Positions 1 to 8,662 of a stretch of 64,000 nucleotides of DNA are shown here, piece after piece (position 1 is the first letter of the stretch; each line of letters begins with the position of its first letter). Source of the DNA: Yoonia sp. R2331. GTDB taxonomy: Bacteria; Pseudomonadota; Alphaproteobacteria; Rhodobacterales; Rhodobacteraceae. The translations under genes were made by a program, and so were the position numbers. Under the pieces are notes generated by a model, which was given only the letters and a program-made list of their open reading frames with translations, searched no databases and was not told the origin of the DNA. The stretch lies in the NCBI RefSeq assembly GCF_041103235.1, contig NZ_JBGCUN010000001.1:310001-374000 (forward strand). The letters are read 5' to 3'.

Positions 1-1491
1 GTTCTTGGGGATCTCGTCCACCTCAATGATCGCGTGCAGTTGCTTGTAGCTCGACAGCGTGGCGGCCATATGCGCGTGGATCGCGGCATCGTCCGGGCCA
101 CCTTCGGCGCGGACCACAAAGGCCACCGGCACCTCGCCCGCGTCGTCATCGGCGCGGCCCACGACGCCCGCATCGGTGATCCCGTCAAGGGCCACAAGCG
201 TCGCCTCAAGCTCTGCCGGGGCGACTTGGAAGCCTTTGAATTTGATCAATTCCTTCAGACGATCCGTGATGAACATATAGCCGTCGGGATCAATCCGGGC
301 GATGTCGCCAGTGCGCAGCCAACCATCGGTGACAATAGTCTCAGCCGTGGCTGTGGGGTTGTTCAGATAACCCTGCATGACCTGCGGACCTTTGAGCCAA
401 AGCTCTCCTTCCTGATCGGCGGCGCAGTTGTGGCCGCTTTCGATATCGACGATCCGGGCCTGCGTATTGGGCACCAAAAGCCCGGCCGCACCGGCGCGCG
501 GGGCGGTGCCGGGAACAAGGTGCGACGCTGGCGACAGTTCGGTCATGCCATAGGCCTGCAATACGGTGCAATTCATGCGCGCGGCGATGGCATTGGTCAA
601 TTCGGAGCCAGAGGGTGCCGCGGCGATATAGACCTCTTTCACCGCGGACAGATCATAGTCATCCACAAGCGGATGCTTGGCCAGCGCGATGCCCACAGGC
701 GGCACGACCCACATGCGGCTGGTCTGATGGTCCTGCGCCAGTTGCAGGAACATCGGCAAATCAAACCGCGGCATGGTCACCACATGCGCGCCGCGCGCCA
801 GATAACAGTTCAGGCCGACCATCATGCCATAGATGTGAAAGAACGGCAGAAAGCCCGCGATTGCATCGTCAGGTTCAATCACAATGGTTCCCAGGATCTG
901 GTCGATGTTCACCACCAGATTGCGGTGGCTCAGCATCACGCCCTTGGATAGACCCGTCGTGCCGGATGAATAGGGCAGCACAACGGTGTGCTGGTCCAGT
1001 TCAACGGGGGTTTGCGCCGCCTGCGGAGCGCCAAAGAGGGCCTCGAACGCAGGGGTTCCGATGATGACAATCTCGTCCACAGCGGTGCCCACGGCAGCTT
1101 CGCGCGCTGTGTCAGCAAACATCTCGACCGTGATCAGGATCGTGGCGCCGCTGTCGTTCAACTGATGCGTCACCTCGGGCGCGGTATAGGTCGGGTTGAT
1201 CGTGGTGATCGTGCCACCGGCATAGGCGATACCGTGAAAGATGGTGGCATAGGTGGGGATGTTGGGGGACATCAGCGCGATGGTGGTGCCCGCCCCCGTG
1301 CCACGCGCGTTCAAACCACCGGCAAGGCGTTTGATCTGCTGGATCAGTGCGGCGGCAGTCACGGTTTGCCCCGTTGGGCCATCGGTCAGGACAACGGCAT
1401 CACCGCGCGGCGACAGACCGTCAAGCACCCGTTCGGTGATGGTTTGGTCCCGCAGCGGGACATCGGGAAATGGGCTTTGAAAGATAGTCAT
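1..1491 (-). CDS. Acyl-CoA synthetase / 4-coumarate-CoA ligase-like, 3' end outside window
   Basis: AMP-forming acyl/aryl-CoA ligase that would activate a carboxylic acid with ATP and CoA. I read the minus strand from the ATG at 1491-1489 without a stop to base 1, so the C-terminus is cut off by the window edge. The protein starts MTIFQSPFPDVPLRDQ and carries the AMP-binding P-loop motif YSSGTTGLSKGV, a YGMTE motif and a late TGD motif followed by DRLKELIKFKG, all in the order of the ANL superfamily. The 4-coumarate-CoA ligase subgroup is the best guess; the true substrate cannot be read from sequence. It precedes no obvious pathway partner here. Confidence is high for the family and low for the substrate. 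Confidence 0.88.
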   Translation of the reverse strand, partial: MTIFQSPFPDVPLRDQTITERVLDGLSPRGDAVVLTDGPTGQTVTAAALIQQIKRLAGGLNARGTGAGTTIALMSPNIPTYATIFHGIAYAGGTITTINPTYTAPEVTHQLNDSGATILITVEMFADTAREAAVGTAVDEIVIIGTPAFEALFGAPQAAQTPVELDQHTVVLPYSSGTTGLSKGVMLSHRNLVVNIDQILGTIVIEPDDAIAGFLPFFHIYGMMVGLNCYLARGAHVVTMPRFDLPMFLQLAQDHQTSRMWVVPPVGIALAKHPLVDDYDLSAVKEVYIAAAPSGSELTNAIAARMNCTVLQAYGMTELSPASHLVPGTAPRAGAAGLLVPNTQARIVDIESGHNCAADQEGELWLKGPQVMQGYLNNPTATAETIVTDGWLRTGDIARIDPDGYMFITDRLKELIKFKGFQVAPAELEATLVALDGITDAGVVGRADDDAGEVPVAFVVRAEGGPDDAAIHAHMAATLSSYKQLHAIIEVDEIPKN

Positions 1492-1536
1492 GGCGATCCT
1501 CCTGCCCGGCAGCATGGCACGGGGCGGGCGATCTGC

Positions 1537-1968
1537 CTAGCGTACACCGATAGCGGCAAGCGCCTTTGAAAGCTCAGGCGGCAGCGCTTCTTCATCCTGA
1601 ATGCCATCGGGCAGGTCTTCGGGCGCGTCCGACGTGGGCAGATAGCGCCAGCCCTGAAACGGGCGCTTGGGGGTGGCGGCCACGCGGATCAAGCCGGGCC
1701 TGGACACGATGGCGCAGCGGCGAATGCCATCAGCGCCGATGTATTCGTCCAGCCGCACGACCGGCTGGCGGCACAGGATCACACCTTTGATCACCCAAAA
1801 GATCGACCCGCCGTTCAGGATTTCTTCGCCCCGCTTGGGCCACATGCGGGTGATGTGCCGCGGCAGCCCATCAGGGGTCTGCGCGCGCTTGGTCGACTGC
1901 CACGCATCAAGGCCAGCGACGTCTTCGGTGCCAACGGAAAGCTTGAGGAGGTGGACGGTTCCTGTCAT
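1537..1968 (-). CDS. DUF1489 family protein
   Basis: A 143-residue cytosolic protein of the alphaproteobacterial DUF1489 family; no biochemical role is known to me. The reading frame is open further upstream, but the chosen start at 1968 (MTGTVHLLKLSVGTED) gives the family's usual N-terminus and avoids running into the promoter region of nrdJ. No signal peptide or membrane segment is visible. It is divergent from nrdJ and shares the 160-bp intergenic region that holds the NrdR boxes, although NrdR control of this gene is only a possibility. Confidence 0.8.
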   Translation of the reverse strand: MTGTVHLLKLSVGTEDVAGLDAWQSTKRAQTPDGLPRHITRMWPKRGEEILNGGSIFWVIKGVILCRQPVVRLDEYIGADGIRRCAIVSRPGLIRVAATPKRPFQGWRYLPTSDAPEDLPDGIQDEEALPPELSKALAAIGVR

Positions 1969-2021
1969 GAATACTGTCTCGCAGTTTGCGCATGGTTGCG
2001 CAAGTGCGACATATCGAATTA

Positions 2022-2068
2022 TTGGCCTATATGGGTGTTGCGAGGTGGGGCAACACAACATATTGTGT
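2022..2068 (+). promoter_or_regulatory. Tandem NrdR boxes upstream of nrdJ
   Basis: A 16-bp perfect palindrome ACACAACATATTGTGT at 2053-2068 matches the NrdR box consensus (acaCwAtATaTwGtgt). A second, more degenerate copy lies at 2022-2037 (TTGGCCTATATGGGTG). The two centres are 31 bp apart, the helical phasing known for paired NrdR boxes. The pair lies 60 bp upstream of the nrdJ start. NrdR is the zinc-finger/ATP-cone repressor of ribonucleotide reductase genes. The second box is firm and the first is weaker. Confidence 0.75.
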
Positions 2069-2127
2069 AATTCCCGCCAGAAACGACCGAATCTCGCCCT
2101 TCGACCTTAGCCCGGAAAGCCACCGCT

Positions 2128-4407
2128 ATGACCCGTTTTGCCGCCCCGATTGCCGAACAAATCTGGGATATGAAGTACCGCTTCAAAGAGGCGGACGGCA
2201 CCCCGATTGACGCCAGTGTTGAGGATACGTGGAAGCGGATCGCGGGCGCACTGGCCGCCGTCGAGAAGAACCCCAAAAAGTGGGAAAAGACATTCTATAG
2301 CGCGCTGGAAGACTTCAAATACCTGCCCGCAGGGCGGATCACGGCAGGCGCTGGTACAGCGCGGCAGGTGACGCTGTTCAACTGCTTTGTGATGGGCACG
2401 GTGCCCGACAGCATGGGCGGCATTTTTGACATGCTGAAAGAGGCCGCACTGACCATGCAGCAGGGCGGCGGGATCGGCTATGACTTTAGCACCATCCGGC
2501 CAAAAGGGGCTGCAGTGCATGGCGTGGCGGCAGATGCCAGCGGCCCGTTGTCGTTCATGGATGTCTGGGATGCGATGTGCCGGACGATCATGTCGGCAGG
2601 CTCGCGCCGGGGCGCGATGATGGCGACGATGCGCTGTGACCACCCCGATGTAGAGGATTTCATCACCGCCAAATCCGACCCCGCGCGGCTGCGGATGTTC
2701 AATATGTCGGTGCTGATCACCGATCCCTTCATGGAAGCGGTCAAGGCCGATGGACCTTGGGATCTGGTGTTCAAGGATCAGGTTTACCGCACCGTGCAGG
2801 CCCGCGCGTTGTGGGACAAGATCATGCAGTCGACCTATGACTATGCCGAACCGGGCGTGATTTTCATCGACCGGATCAATCAAGCCAACAACTTGAGTTA
2901 TTGCGAGACGATTGCCGCAACGAACCCCTGTGGTGAGCAGCCGCTGCCGCCGTATGGCGCGTGTCTCCTGGGGTCGATCAATCTGGCGCGGCTGGTCAGT
3001 GATCCGTTCGGCGATGCCGCGGGCCTTGATGACGCGGCCCTGACAGAGCTGGTCAGCACCGCGGTGCGGATGATGGACAATGTCGTGGACGCGTCACAAT
3101 TCCCGCTGGAAGCGCAGGCGCAAGAGGCGCAGGCCAAGCGCCGGATTGGGCTGGGTGTGACCGGTCTGGCCGATGCCTTGCTGATGGTCGGGCTGCGCTA
3201 TGGCTCGGAAGAGGCGGCGCGTCAGACCGATCAATGGATGCACGCGATCGCCCGCGCCGCGTACCTGGCGTCGGTGGAATTGGCAAAGGAGAAAGGCGCC
3301 TTTCCGCTTTTCGATGCAGAGAAGTTCCTGGCCTCTGGCGCAATGCAGGACATGGATGAGGATGTGCGTGATGCAATCCGTCAAAATGGCATACGAAATG
3401 CGCTTTTGACCTCAATCGCGCCAACGGGGACGATCAGCCTTTATGCGGGCAATGTCTCATCGGGGATCGAGCCGGTCTTTGCCTATGCCTATACCCGCAA
3501 GGTGCTGCAAAAGGATGGTAGCCGGACCGAAGAAGAGGTCGTGGACTACGCCGTGCAGATGTGGCGCGACCTGAAGGGTAATGCGCCGCTGCCGGATCAT
3601 TTCGTGAATGCCCAGACGCTGGCCCCGCTGGATCACGTGCGGATGCAGGCGGCGGCGCAGAAATGGATCGACAGCAGCATCTCCAAGACCATCAACTGCC
3701 CCGAGGACATCAGTTTCGATGACTTCAAAGAAGTCTACATGGCCGCTTGGGATCAGGGCTGCAAGGGCTGCACAACCTATCGCCCCAATGACGTCACCGG
3801 GTCGGTGCTGTCGGTGAGCGCGGAAAAAACCCCAGAAGAAGCGCCGCAGACCGTCCAGATTGATGGCGACGGGGCCGAGGTCGTCTATATGTCCGAACCG
3901 CTGGACCGCCCGCAGGAACTGGATGGTGCGACCTACAAGCTCAAGTGGCCGGATTCAGAGCACGCGATCTACATCACGATCAATGATCTGGTGATTGCGG
4001 GGCACCGACGTCCGTTTGAGGTCTTTATCAATTCCAAGAATATGGAGCATTTTGCCTGGACCGTCGCCCTGACCCGCATGATCTCTGCCGTGTTCCGGCG
4101 CGGGGGCGATGTGTCGTTTGTGGTGGAAGAACTCAAGGCCGTGTTTGATCCGCGCGGCGGGGCCTGGATGCAGGGCAAATACGTGCCGTCGATCCTTGCC
4201 GCGATTGGTGGCGTCATCGAAAAGCATATGATCGCCATCGGCTTTCTGGAAGGTGAGGGGATGGGCCTGAAGGCCGACCCACAGTCCAATGTCGAGGCGC
4301 TGGGCAAGCCGCGCGGCAAGGCCTGTTCGTCTTGCGGGTCTTACGAGCTGCGCATGGTCGAGGGCTGCATGACCTGCGGGTCCTGCGGCTACAGCAAGTG
4401 CGGGTAA
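2128..4407 (+). CDS. nrdJ: Class II (adenosylcobalamin-dependent) ribonucleotide reductase
   Basis: Reduces ribonucleotides to deoxyribonucleotides using adenosylcobalamin to generate a thiyl radical; works independently of oxygen in the cytosol. The 759-residue protein has the FNCFVMG segment near residue 86 (one redox cysteine), the NPCGEQPLPPYG active-site loop near residues 266-277 (radical cysteine and catalytic glutamate), a QGGGIGYDFS loop, the PTGTISL-type loop near residue 430, and a cysteine-rich C-terminal tail (CSSCG, then CMTCGSCGYSKC) that is the reductive shuttle of NrdJ proteins. No N-terminal ATP-cone is apparent. It stands alone, with paired NrdR boxes upstream and a convergent sugar-transport operon downstream. 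Confidence 0.95.
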   Translation: MTRFAAPIAEQIWDMKYRFKEADGTPIDASVEDTWKRIAGALAAVEKNPKKWEKTFYSALEDFKYLPAGRITAGAGTARQVTLFNCFVMGTVPDSMGGIFDMLKEAALTMQQGGGIGYDFSTIRPKGAAVHGVAADASGPLSFMDVWDAMCRTIMSAGSRRGAMMATMRCDHPDVEDFITAKSDPARLRMFNMSVLITDPFMEAVKADGPWDLVFKDQVYRTVQARALWDKIMQSTYDYAEPGVIFIDRINQANNLSYCETIAATNPCGEQPLPPYGACLLGSINLARLVSDPFGDAAGLDDAALTELVSTAVRMMDNVVDASQFPLEAQAQEAQAKRRIGLGVTGLADALLMVGLRYGSEEAARQTDQWMHAIARAAYLASVELAKEKGAFPLFDAEKFLASGAMQDMDEDVRDAIRQNGIRNALLTSIAPTGTISLYAGNVSSGIEPVFAYAYTRKVLQKDGSRTEEEVVDYAVQMWRDLKGNAPLPDHFVNAQTLAPLDHVRMQAAAQKWIDSSISKTINCPEDISFDDFKEVYMAAWDQGCKGCTTYRPNDVTGSVLSVSAEKTPEEAPQTVQIDGDGAEVVYMSEPLDRPQELDGATYKLKWPDSEHAIYITINDLVIAGHRRPFEVFINSKNMEHFAWTVALTRMISAVFRRGGDVSFVVEELKAVFDPRGGAWMQGKYVPSILAAIGGVIEKHMIAIGFLEGEGMGLKADPQSNVEALGKPRGKACSSCGSYELRMVEGCMTCGSCGYSKCG

Positions 4408-4434
4408 GAAAACCCCGCCCGTTTCGGGGCGGGG
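4405..4434 (-). terminator. Intrinsic terminator of the inositol/sugar ABC operon
   Basis: A GC-rich stem, 4413-4420 paired with 4427-4434 (CCCCGCCC / GGGCGGGG) with a 6-nt loop, is followed on the minus strand by TTTTCTTA. The T-run belongs to the minus strand, so this most likely ends the ABC-transporter operon; the plus-strand side has no T-run, and the T-tract overlaps the nrdJ stop codon. Confidence 0.65.
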
Positions 4435-4446
4435 ACTGACAGGCGC

Positions 4447-4464
4447 GGCGGGGTAAACCCCGCC
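4447..4464. repeat. REP-like palindrome GGCGGGGT-aa-ACCCCGCC
   Basis: A perfect 8-bp stem with a 2-nt loop, followed by CTACCC. From memory, this GGCGGGGTTTACCCCGCC-type palindrome is scattered through intergenic regions of many Rhodobacteraceae genomes. It lies between two convergent genes, next to a separate terminator hairpin. Function is unknown. Confidence 0.55.
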
Positions 4465-4488
4465 CTACCCAAAATCACCAACGGGGGG

Positions 4489-5268
4489 TCAAACTGTCCC
4501 GCCCAACGACCCTTCGAGTGTGGCGAGTTCCTGACCGCCGGCCATGAGGTCTTGCAGCTCTTCTGGCGTGATCTCACCCTTCATTGCGGTGCCCAGCGTC
4601 TTGCCCCGGTTCAACACGGTGAAGCGGTCGCCCACCGCCATCGCATGGCGCACGTTGTGGGTGATAAAGACCACGGCAACGCCTTGCTTGCGCACCTTGT
4701 CGATGGTCGCCAGCACGTTGGACGTCTGGCGCACACCAAGGGCAGAGGTCGGCTCATCCAGGATCAGCACCTTCGCGCCAAAGTGCACCGCACGGGCAAT
4801 CGCAACGGTCTGGCGCTCACCCCCCGACAGGGTTCCTACGGCCTGGTCGGGACCACGCAGGTTGATGCCCATCTTTTTCATCTCGGCCATCGTGACCTCG
4901 TCCGCCTTCTTGCTGTCGAGAAAGCTGATCCCCGCGATCTTCTTGATCGGCTCATTGCCCATGAAAAAGTTTCGCGCGACCGACATCAGCGGGATCATCG
5001 CCAGGTGCTGGTGCACGGTGGCGATGCCCGCGGCCATCGCGTCGCGCGGGTCGGCAAAGTTCATCGGCTGGCCTTCGAACAATATCTCGCCCGCGGTCGG
5101 CTGATGTACGCCTGACATCGTCTTGATGAAGGTCGATTTGCCAGCACCATTGTCGCCCAGCAGGCAATGGCATTCACCGGGGATCACATCGACCGAGACA
5201 CCGGCGAGTGCGATCACACTGCCAAAGTGCTTTTCGATGTTTTTCATCTGGATCAGTGGTGCAGTCAT
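4489..5268 (-). CDS. Sugar (probable inositol) ABC transporter ATPase
   Basis: A 259-residue single-domain ATPase that energises a CUT2-type sugar importer. It has the Walker A motif GDNGAGKST (about residues 38-46), the signature LSGGERQ, and Walker B VLILDEPTSALG, with the switch histidine in VVFITHNV. CUT2 ATPases are usually two fused domains of about 500 residues; the single-domain form resembles FrcA-type proteins. It follows the permease gene with one base between them and is the last gene of a binding protein-permease-ATPase operon. Inositol as substrate is inferred from the shared operator with the iol genes, not from the protein itself. Confidence 0.88.
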   Translation of the reverse strand: MTAPLIQMKNIEKHFGSVIALAGVSVDVIPGECHCLLGDNGAGKSTFIKTMSGVHQPTAGEILFEGQPMNFADPRDAMAAGIATVHQHLAMIPLMSVARNFFMGNEPIKKIAGISFLDSKKADEVTMAEMKKMGINLRGPDQAVGTLSGGERQTVAIARAVHFGAKVLILDEPTSALGVRQTSNVLATIDKVRKQGVAVVFITHNVRHAMAVGDRFTVLNRGKTLGTAMKGEITPEELQDLMAGGQELATLEGSLGGTV

Positions 5269-5269
5269 A

Positions 5270-6382
5270 TCAACGTTCCCCCGTGATGACGCGGCGAATA
5301 TAGGTGTTCAGGATCACGGCCCCCAAAAGGATCAGCCCCAGAAAAACCCTGAAGAGTGAGCTTTCGACGCCGGCGAAGAACAGCCCCTGCTGCACCACCC
5401 CAAAGATCAGCGCACCCAATGCCGCCCCCAGAACCGACCCATAGCCGCCGGTCAGCAACGCACCGCCAATGACTACGGCGATGATCGCCTCAAATTCCTT
5501 CAACAGGCCCCGGTCGGCCCCGGCAGAGCCGAATTCCATCACCTGACAGATCGCGAAAATGGTGGCGCAGAAGGCGGTGAACATGAACATCAGGATCTTG
5601 ACCTGATTGACAGGCACACCAGAGTTGCGTGCACTTTCCGCGTCGCCCCCTGCGGCGAAGATCCAGTTGCCAAAGCGGGTTTTGGTCAGCAGTACATGCC
5701 CGAAGACAATCAGGATCACCGCCCAGACCATCATCATCGGGATGCCGTCAACGACCGGTTCGCCCATGCGGTTGCCGCGCTCAAAAACACTGATGATCCC
5801 TGCGTCGCCCAGCCATTGAAAGATCGGCTGGCCGATCTTGCCGCCAAAGATCGGGGCCAGCCAGTCGCCTTCTGCCGCGTCCCGGATGCCACCGATGATG
5901 GTTTTGCTTTCCAGCGTCTGCGGGATGTAGATCGTAAAGCCGCGCAGGATAAACAGAAAGGCAAGTGTGACGATGAAGGACGGCAATCCGGTGCGGATCA
6001 CGATGAACCCGTTGAGCGCGCCAATCGCAAGGCAAAGCGCAAAGGTGATCAGGATCGCGAACCACATCGGCCAGGCCAGCACGACGCCAAAGACCGCGAT
6101 CATCATCCCCGCAAAGCCGATCATCGACCCCACGGACAGATCAAACTCTCCTGCGATCATCAAAAGGCAGGCACCCACGGCGATAATCATGAATTGCGCT
6201 GATACAATGCCCCAGTTCATCACGCCCTGTGCGGCAAACATGCCGCTGTCAAAAGCAAACAACAGGAAGAAGGTAAAAACCGCGATCGTGCCGACGATCC
6301 CGCCCAGTTCTGGCCGGATCAAGGCTTGTCTGAAGCGCGAGATTTCCTTGACGCGTTCGTCTTTCTGGTCGGTCACAGCCAT
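5270..6382 (-). CDS. Sugar (probable inositol) ABC transporter permease
   Basis: Inner-membrane permease of 370 residues with about ten hydrophobic segments, of the RbsC/FrcC (BPD_transp_2) family. The segment MIAGEFDLSVGSMIGF near residue 120 is the conserved EFDLSVG motif of CUT2 permeases. It sits between the binding protein (separated by an intrinsic terminator-like hairpin) and the ATPase (1 bp away). A loop of about 50 residues between membrane helices (roughly residues 165-215) is longer than I expect for RbsC, as in FrcC-type permeases. Confidence 0.88.
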   Translation of the reverse strand: MAVTDQKDERVKEISRFRQALIRPELGGIVGTIAVFTFFLLFAFDSGMFAAQGVMNWGIVSAQFMIIAVGACLLMIAGEFDLSVGSMIGFAGMMIAVFGVVLAWPMWFAILITFALCLAIGALNGFIVIRTGLPSFIVTLAFLFILRGFTIYIPQTLESKTIIGGIRDAAEGDWLAPIFGGKIGQPIFQWLGDAGIISVFERGNRMGEPVVDGIPMMMVWAVILIVFGHVLLTKTRFGNWIFAAGGDAESARNSGVPVNQVKILMFMFTAFCATIFAICQVMEFGSAGADRGLLKEFEAIIAVVIGGALLTGGYGSVLGAALGALIFGVVQQGLFFAGVESSLFRVFLGLILLGAVILNTYIRRVITGER

Positions 6383-6416
6383 GTGCGTTGCCCCCGGTAT
6401 GATGCTGCGTGCGATG

Positions 6417-6449
6417 AAAAAAGCGGACCCCGGCAGCGCCGGGATCCGC
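6417..6449 (-). terminator. Internal terminator/attenuator between binding-protein and permease genes
   Basis: On the minus strand a 12-bp stem (6449-6438 with 6434-6423, one G-U pair) and a 3-nt loop is followed by six Us (6422-6417). It is a textbook rho-independent terminator lying inside the transporter operon. Such a site would allow partial read-through and more binding protein than membrane subunits, a common pattern in importer operons. It could equally protect the upstream mRNA 3' end. Confidence 0.75.
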
Positions 6450-6468
6450 TCGTGTCGTTTCGGCCGCC

Positions 6469-7428
6469 CTAGCGGAACTCGCCTGCGAACTCTTCAACTT
6501 TGGACAGGCCGTCAGCGGTGACAAAGCCGGGGCCAGAGTTGATGTTGTTGCCCGGCAGCACGCCATAGCGGTCCCAGTTGGCAAGGATCACGACAGGCAT
6601 ATAGGCCTGCAGGAAGGGCTGCTGGTCGATGCCCCAGATGATCGTGCCATCCTTGATGCCTTTGACGATCTCTTCGCCAAGGTCAAAGGTGCCAAAGTGG
6701 ATGTCACCGGCCATGCCGTTTTCCTGGAGTGCTGCAATGGTCGGGTCAGCCGACACAGGGCCCAGCGTCAGGATGCCGTCAACATCGGGGTTGGCCGACA
6801 GATAGGCCAGAACCTTGTTCTTGATTTCAGCCGGGTCAGTGCCGCTGTCCATCATCGCGTCACCCAGCTCAATCCCAAGGCCATCAGCATAGCCGCGGCA
6901 ACGCTCGCCGACGGTGGGCTGCTGGATGGCGTGGTTTACGCAAAGAAACTTGGTCACGCCTTCACCAGCGGCGCGCTGCCCGGCGGCAAAGCCTGCGTCA
7001 TATTCGGGCTGGCCCACATACATCAGCGCACCCACTTCGCGCGCTTGTTCTGGCGTGCCGGTGTTCATGATGATGACGTCAATGCCTTGGTCCACGGCAG
7101 CCGTGATCGGGCCTTGAAGCACGTCATAATCGGCCAGTGTGGTGATGATGCCGTCAGGCTGCGAGGCTGCGGCCTGTTCGATGATCCGCGCCATGTCGGC
7201 GATGTCACCGGTGGGCGGGTTGCGGTATTCGACGTTCACGCCAACCTGTTCGCCCGCCAGCGCGATACCGTTCTTGATGGTGTTCCACCATGTGTCGCTG
7301 TCGGGTGCATGGCTGACCAGCACATAGCTCAGGTCCGCGTGCCCATCAGCCGCAACACTTGTCGCGGTCATGAACGGCGCTGCCGCAACAGAGGCCGCAA
7401 GGGCCAGTGTCTTGATCTTGGATGTCAT
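6469..7428 (-). CDS. Periplasmic sugar (probable inositol) binding protein
   Basis: Substrate-binding protein of the Peripla_BP_4 / RbsB type, 319 residues. The start at 7428 (MTSKIKTLALAASV) follows GGGAGAGAAC and gives a clean Sec signal peptide ending near ATSVAADG; the frame stays open upstream, but that extension would cover the operator. Mature-domain features include YVLVSHAPDSDTWWNTI, NPPTGDIADMARI and a late GIDQQPFLQAYMPV segment typical of the family. First gene of the transporter operon, divergent from the LacI-family regulator; the 18-bp operator lies 78 bp upstream of the start. By analogy with IbpA-type proteins, myo-inositol is the likely ligand. Confidence 0.88.
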   Translation of the reverse strand: MTSKIKTLALAASVAAAPFMTATSVAADGHADLSYVLVSHAPDSDTWWNTIKNGIALAGEQVGVNVEYRNPPTGDIADMARIIEQAAASQPDGIITTLADYDVLQGPITAAVDQGIDVIIMNTGTPEQAREVGALMYVGQPEYDAGFAAGQRAAGEGVTKFLCVNHAIQQPTVGERCRGYADGLGIELGDAMMDSGTDPAEIKNKVLAYLSANPDVDGILTLGPVSADPTIAALQENGMAGDIHFGTFDLGEEIVKGIKDGTIIWGIDQQPFLQAYMPVVILANWDRYGVLPGNNINSGPGFVTADGLSKVEEFAGEFR

Positions 7429-7505
7429 AAGTTCTCTCCCTGATTTGTGGGCAACGCGGCCCAGGCCGGGCTGCCCATGGGACAGGGAACCACGATTCGA
7501 GAAAT

Positions 7506-7523
7506 TTTGCAACCGGTTGCAAA
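7506..7523. promoter_or_regulatory. LacI-type operator, copy 1
   Basis: An 18-bp perfect palindrome TTTGCAACCGGTTGCAAA with the central CG step typical of LacI-family operators. It lies between the divergent binding-protein and regulator genes. An identical copy is at 12341-12358 in front of iolD. The identity of the two 18-mers is seen directly; recognition by the neighbouring LacI protein is inference. Confidence 0.82.
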
Positions 7524-7598
7524 TAGTGATGGAAAATCAGAGGATGCAGCGCAGGGCGTGCTGGGCTAAAACGATAGCAGGACAGGGAAAGAGGGTTC

Positions 7599-8600
7599 AT
7601 GGCCGCGACGCTCAAAGATGTTGCCGAACGGGCGGGCGTTTCACGCTCTGCCGTGTCGCGCACGTTCACCGATGGGGCGTCCGTGTCGCCCAAAATGCGC
7701 AAAAAGGTGCAGAAAGCAGCAGCAGAGCTGGGTTACAGCCCCAATGCGCTGGCGTCATCGCTAACCACGGGGCGGACCAAGATGATTGGTCTGATCAGCA
7801 ACAACTTTCACAATCCGATCTTTCTGACCGTCTTTGACCGCTTTACCCGCGCGCTTCAGGAACGCGGGCTGCGGCCACTGCTGGTCAATCTGACCGATGA
7901 AACCGATCCGCAAAATTCGGTCCAAATGATGCGGCAATATTCGGTGGACGGGGTGATCGTCGCCTCATCCACGCTTAGCCCGGACTTTTCCAAGGCGTTC
8001 CGCGACGCGGGCCTGCCGGTGGTCCACACCTTTGGACGCCACGCCACCAATCCGCATGTGCATGTGGTGGGTGTCGACAATGTGGAATGCGGGCGCATGG
8101 CTGCGCGCGCGCTCTTGGCGCGGGGGCACAAGCGCGTCGCATTCCTGGGCGGGCCAGAGGCCGCGACATCCACGCAAGACCGCTATCAGGGCTTCATGAC
8201 CGAGATCGCAAATCACCACGACGTCACGGTCAGCCATTCCTTTGCCGCGCAATACTCTTTTGACGCGGGCCGCGCAGAGATGCAGCGCCTGCTGCAGGGC
8301 GAGATGGCAGAGGCCTATTTCTGCGGCGACGACGTGCTCTCGATCGGGGCACTGTCAGCGGTGCGCGATGCCGGGTTGCGGGTGCCGGATGACATCGGGA
8401 TCATCGGCCTCAATGACATGGAAATGGCGGGCTGGGCGAACATTGACCTGACCACCATCCGCCAGCCCATCGGGCAGATCATCAGCAGCTCGGTCGAGCT
8501 GATAACAGCGATGCTGGATGACCCCGAACGCTACCCCGAAGCGCGGCTGTTTCCCTGCGATGTGGTTGAACGTGGCACCCTGCGCCGGGTCGGATCCTGA
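7599..8600 (+). CDS. LacI-family transcriptional regulator of the inositol regulon
   Basis: A 333-residue repressor-type protein. N-terminal LacI HTH (residues 2-50) reads ATLKDVAERAGVSRSAVSR, including the hinge-helix region around SPNALASSLTTGRTKMIGL; the rest is a periplasmic-binding-protein-like effector domain with DVLSIGALSAVRDAGLRVP and a dimer C-terminus. The ATG at 7599 follows GAGGG. Divergent from the transporter operon and beside a perfect LacI operator that is repeated in front of iolD. It probably represses transport and catabolism until an inositol-derived inducer binds. In many rhizobia and Caulobacter the regulator of this pathway is instead an RpiR-type IolR, so the LacI type is a lineage difference. 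Confidence 0.88.
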   Translation: MAATLKDVAERAGVSRSAVSRTFTDGASVSPKMRKKVQKAAAELGYSPNALASSLTTGRTKMIGLISNNFHNPIFLTVFDRFTRALQERGLRPLLVNLTDETDPQNSVQMMRQYSVDGVIVASSTLSPDFSKAFRDAGLPVVHTFGRHATNPHVHVVGVDNVECGRMAARALLARGHKRVAFLGGPEAATSTQDRYQGFMTEIANHHDVTVSHSFAAQYSFDAGRAEMQRLLQGEMAEAYFCGDDVLSIGALSAVRDAGLRVPDDIGIIGLNDMEMAGWANIDLTTIRQPIGQIISSSVELITAMLDDPERYPEARLFPCDVVERGTLRRVGS

Positions 8601-8662
8601 CACGACACGGGGCGTGCCCTCTTTGATGACGACGCGGATGCTGCGGCTCTGGCGACGGTGGC

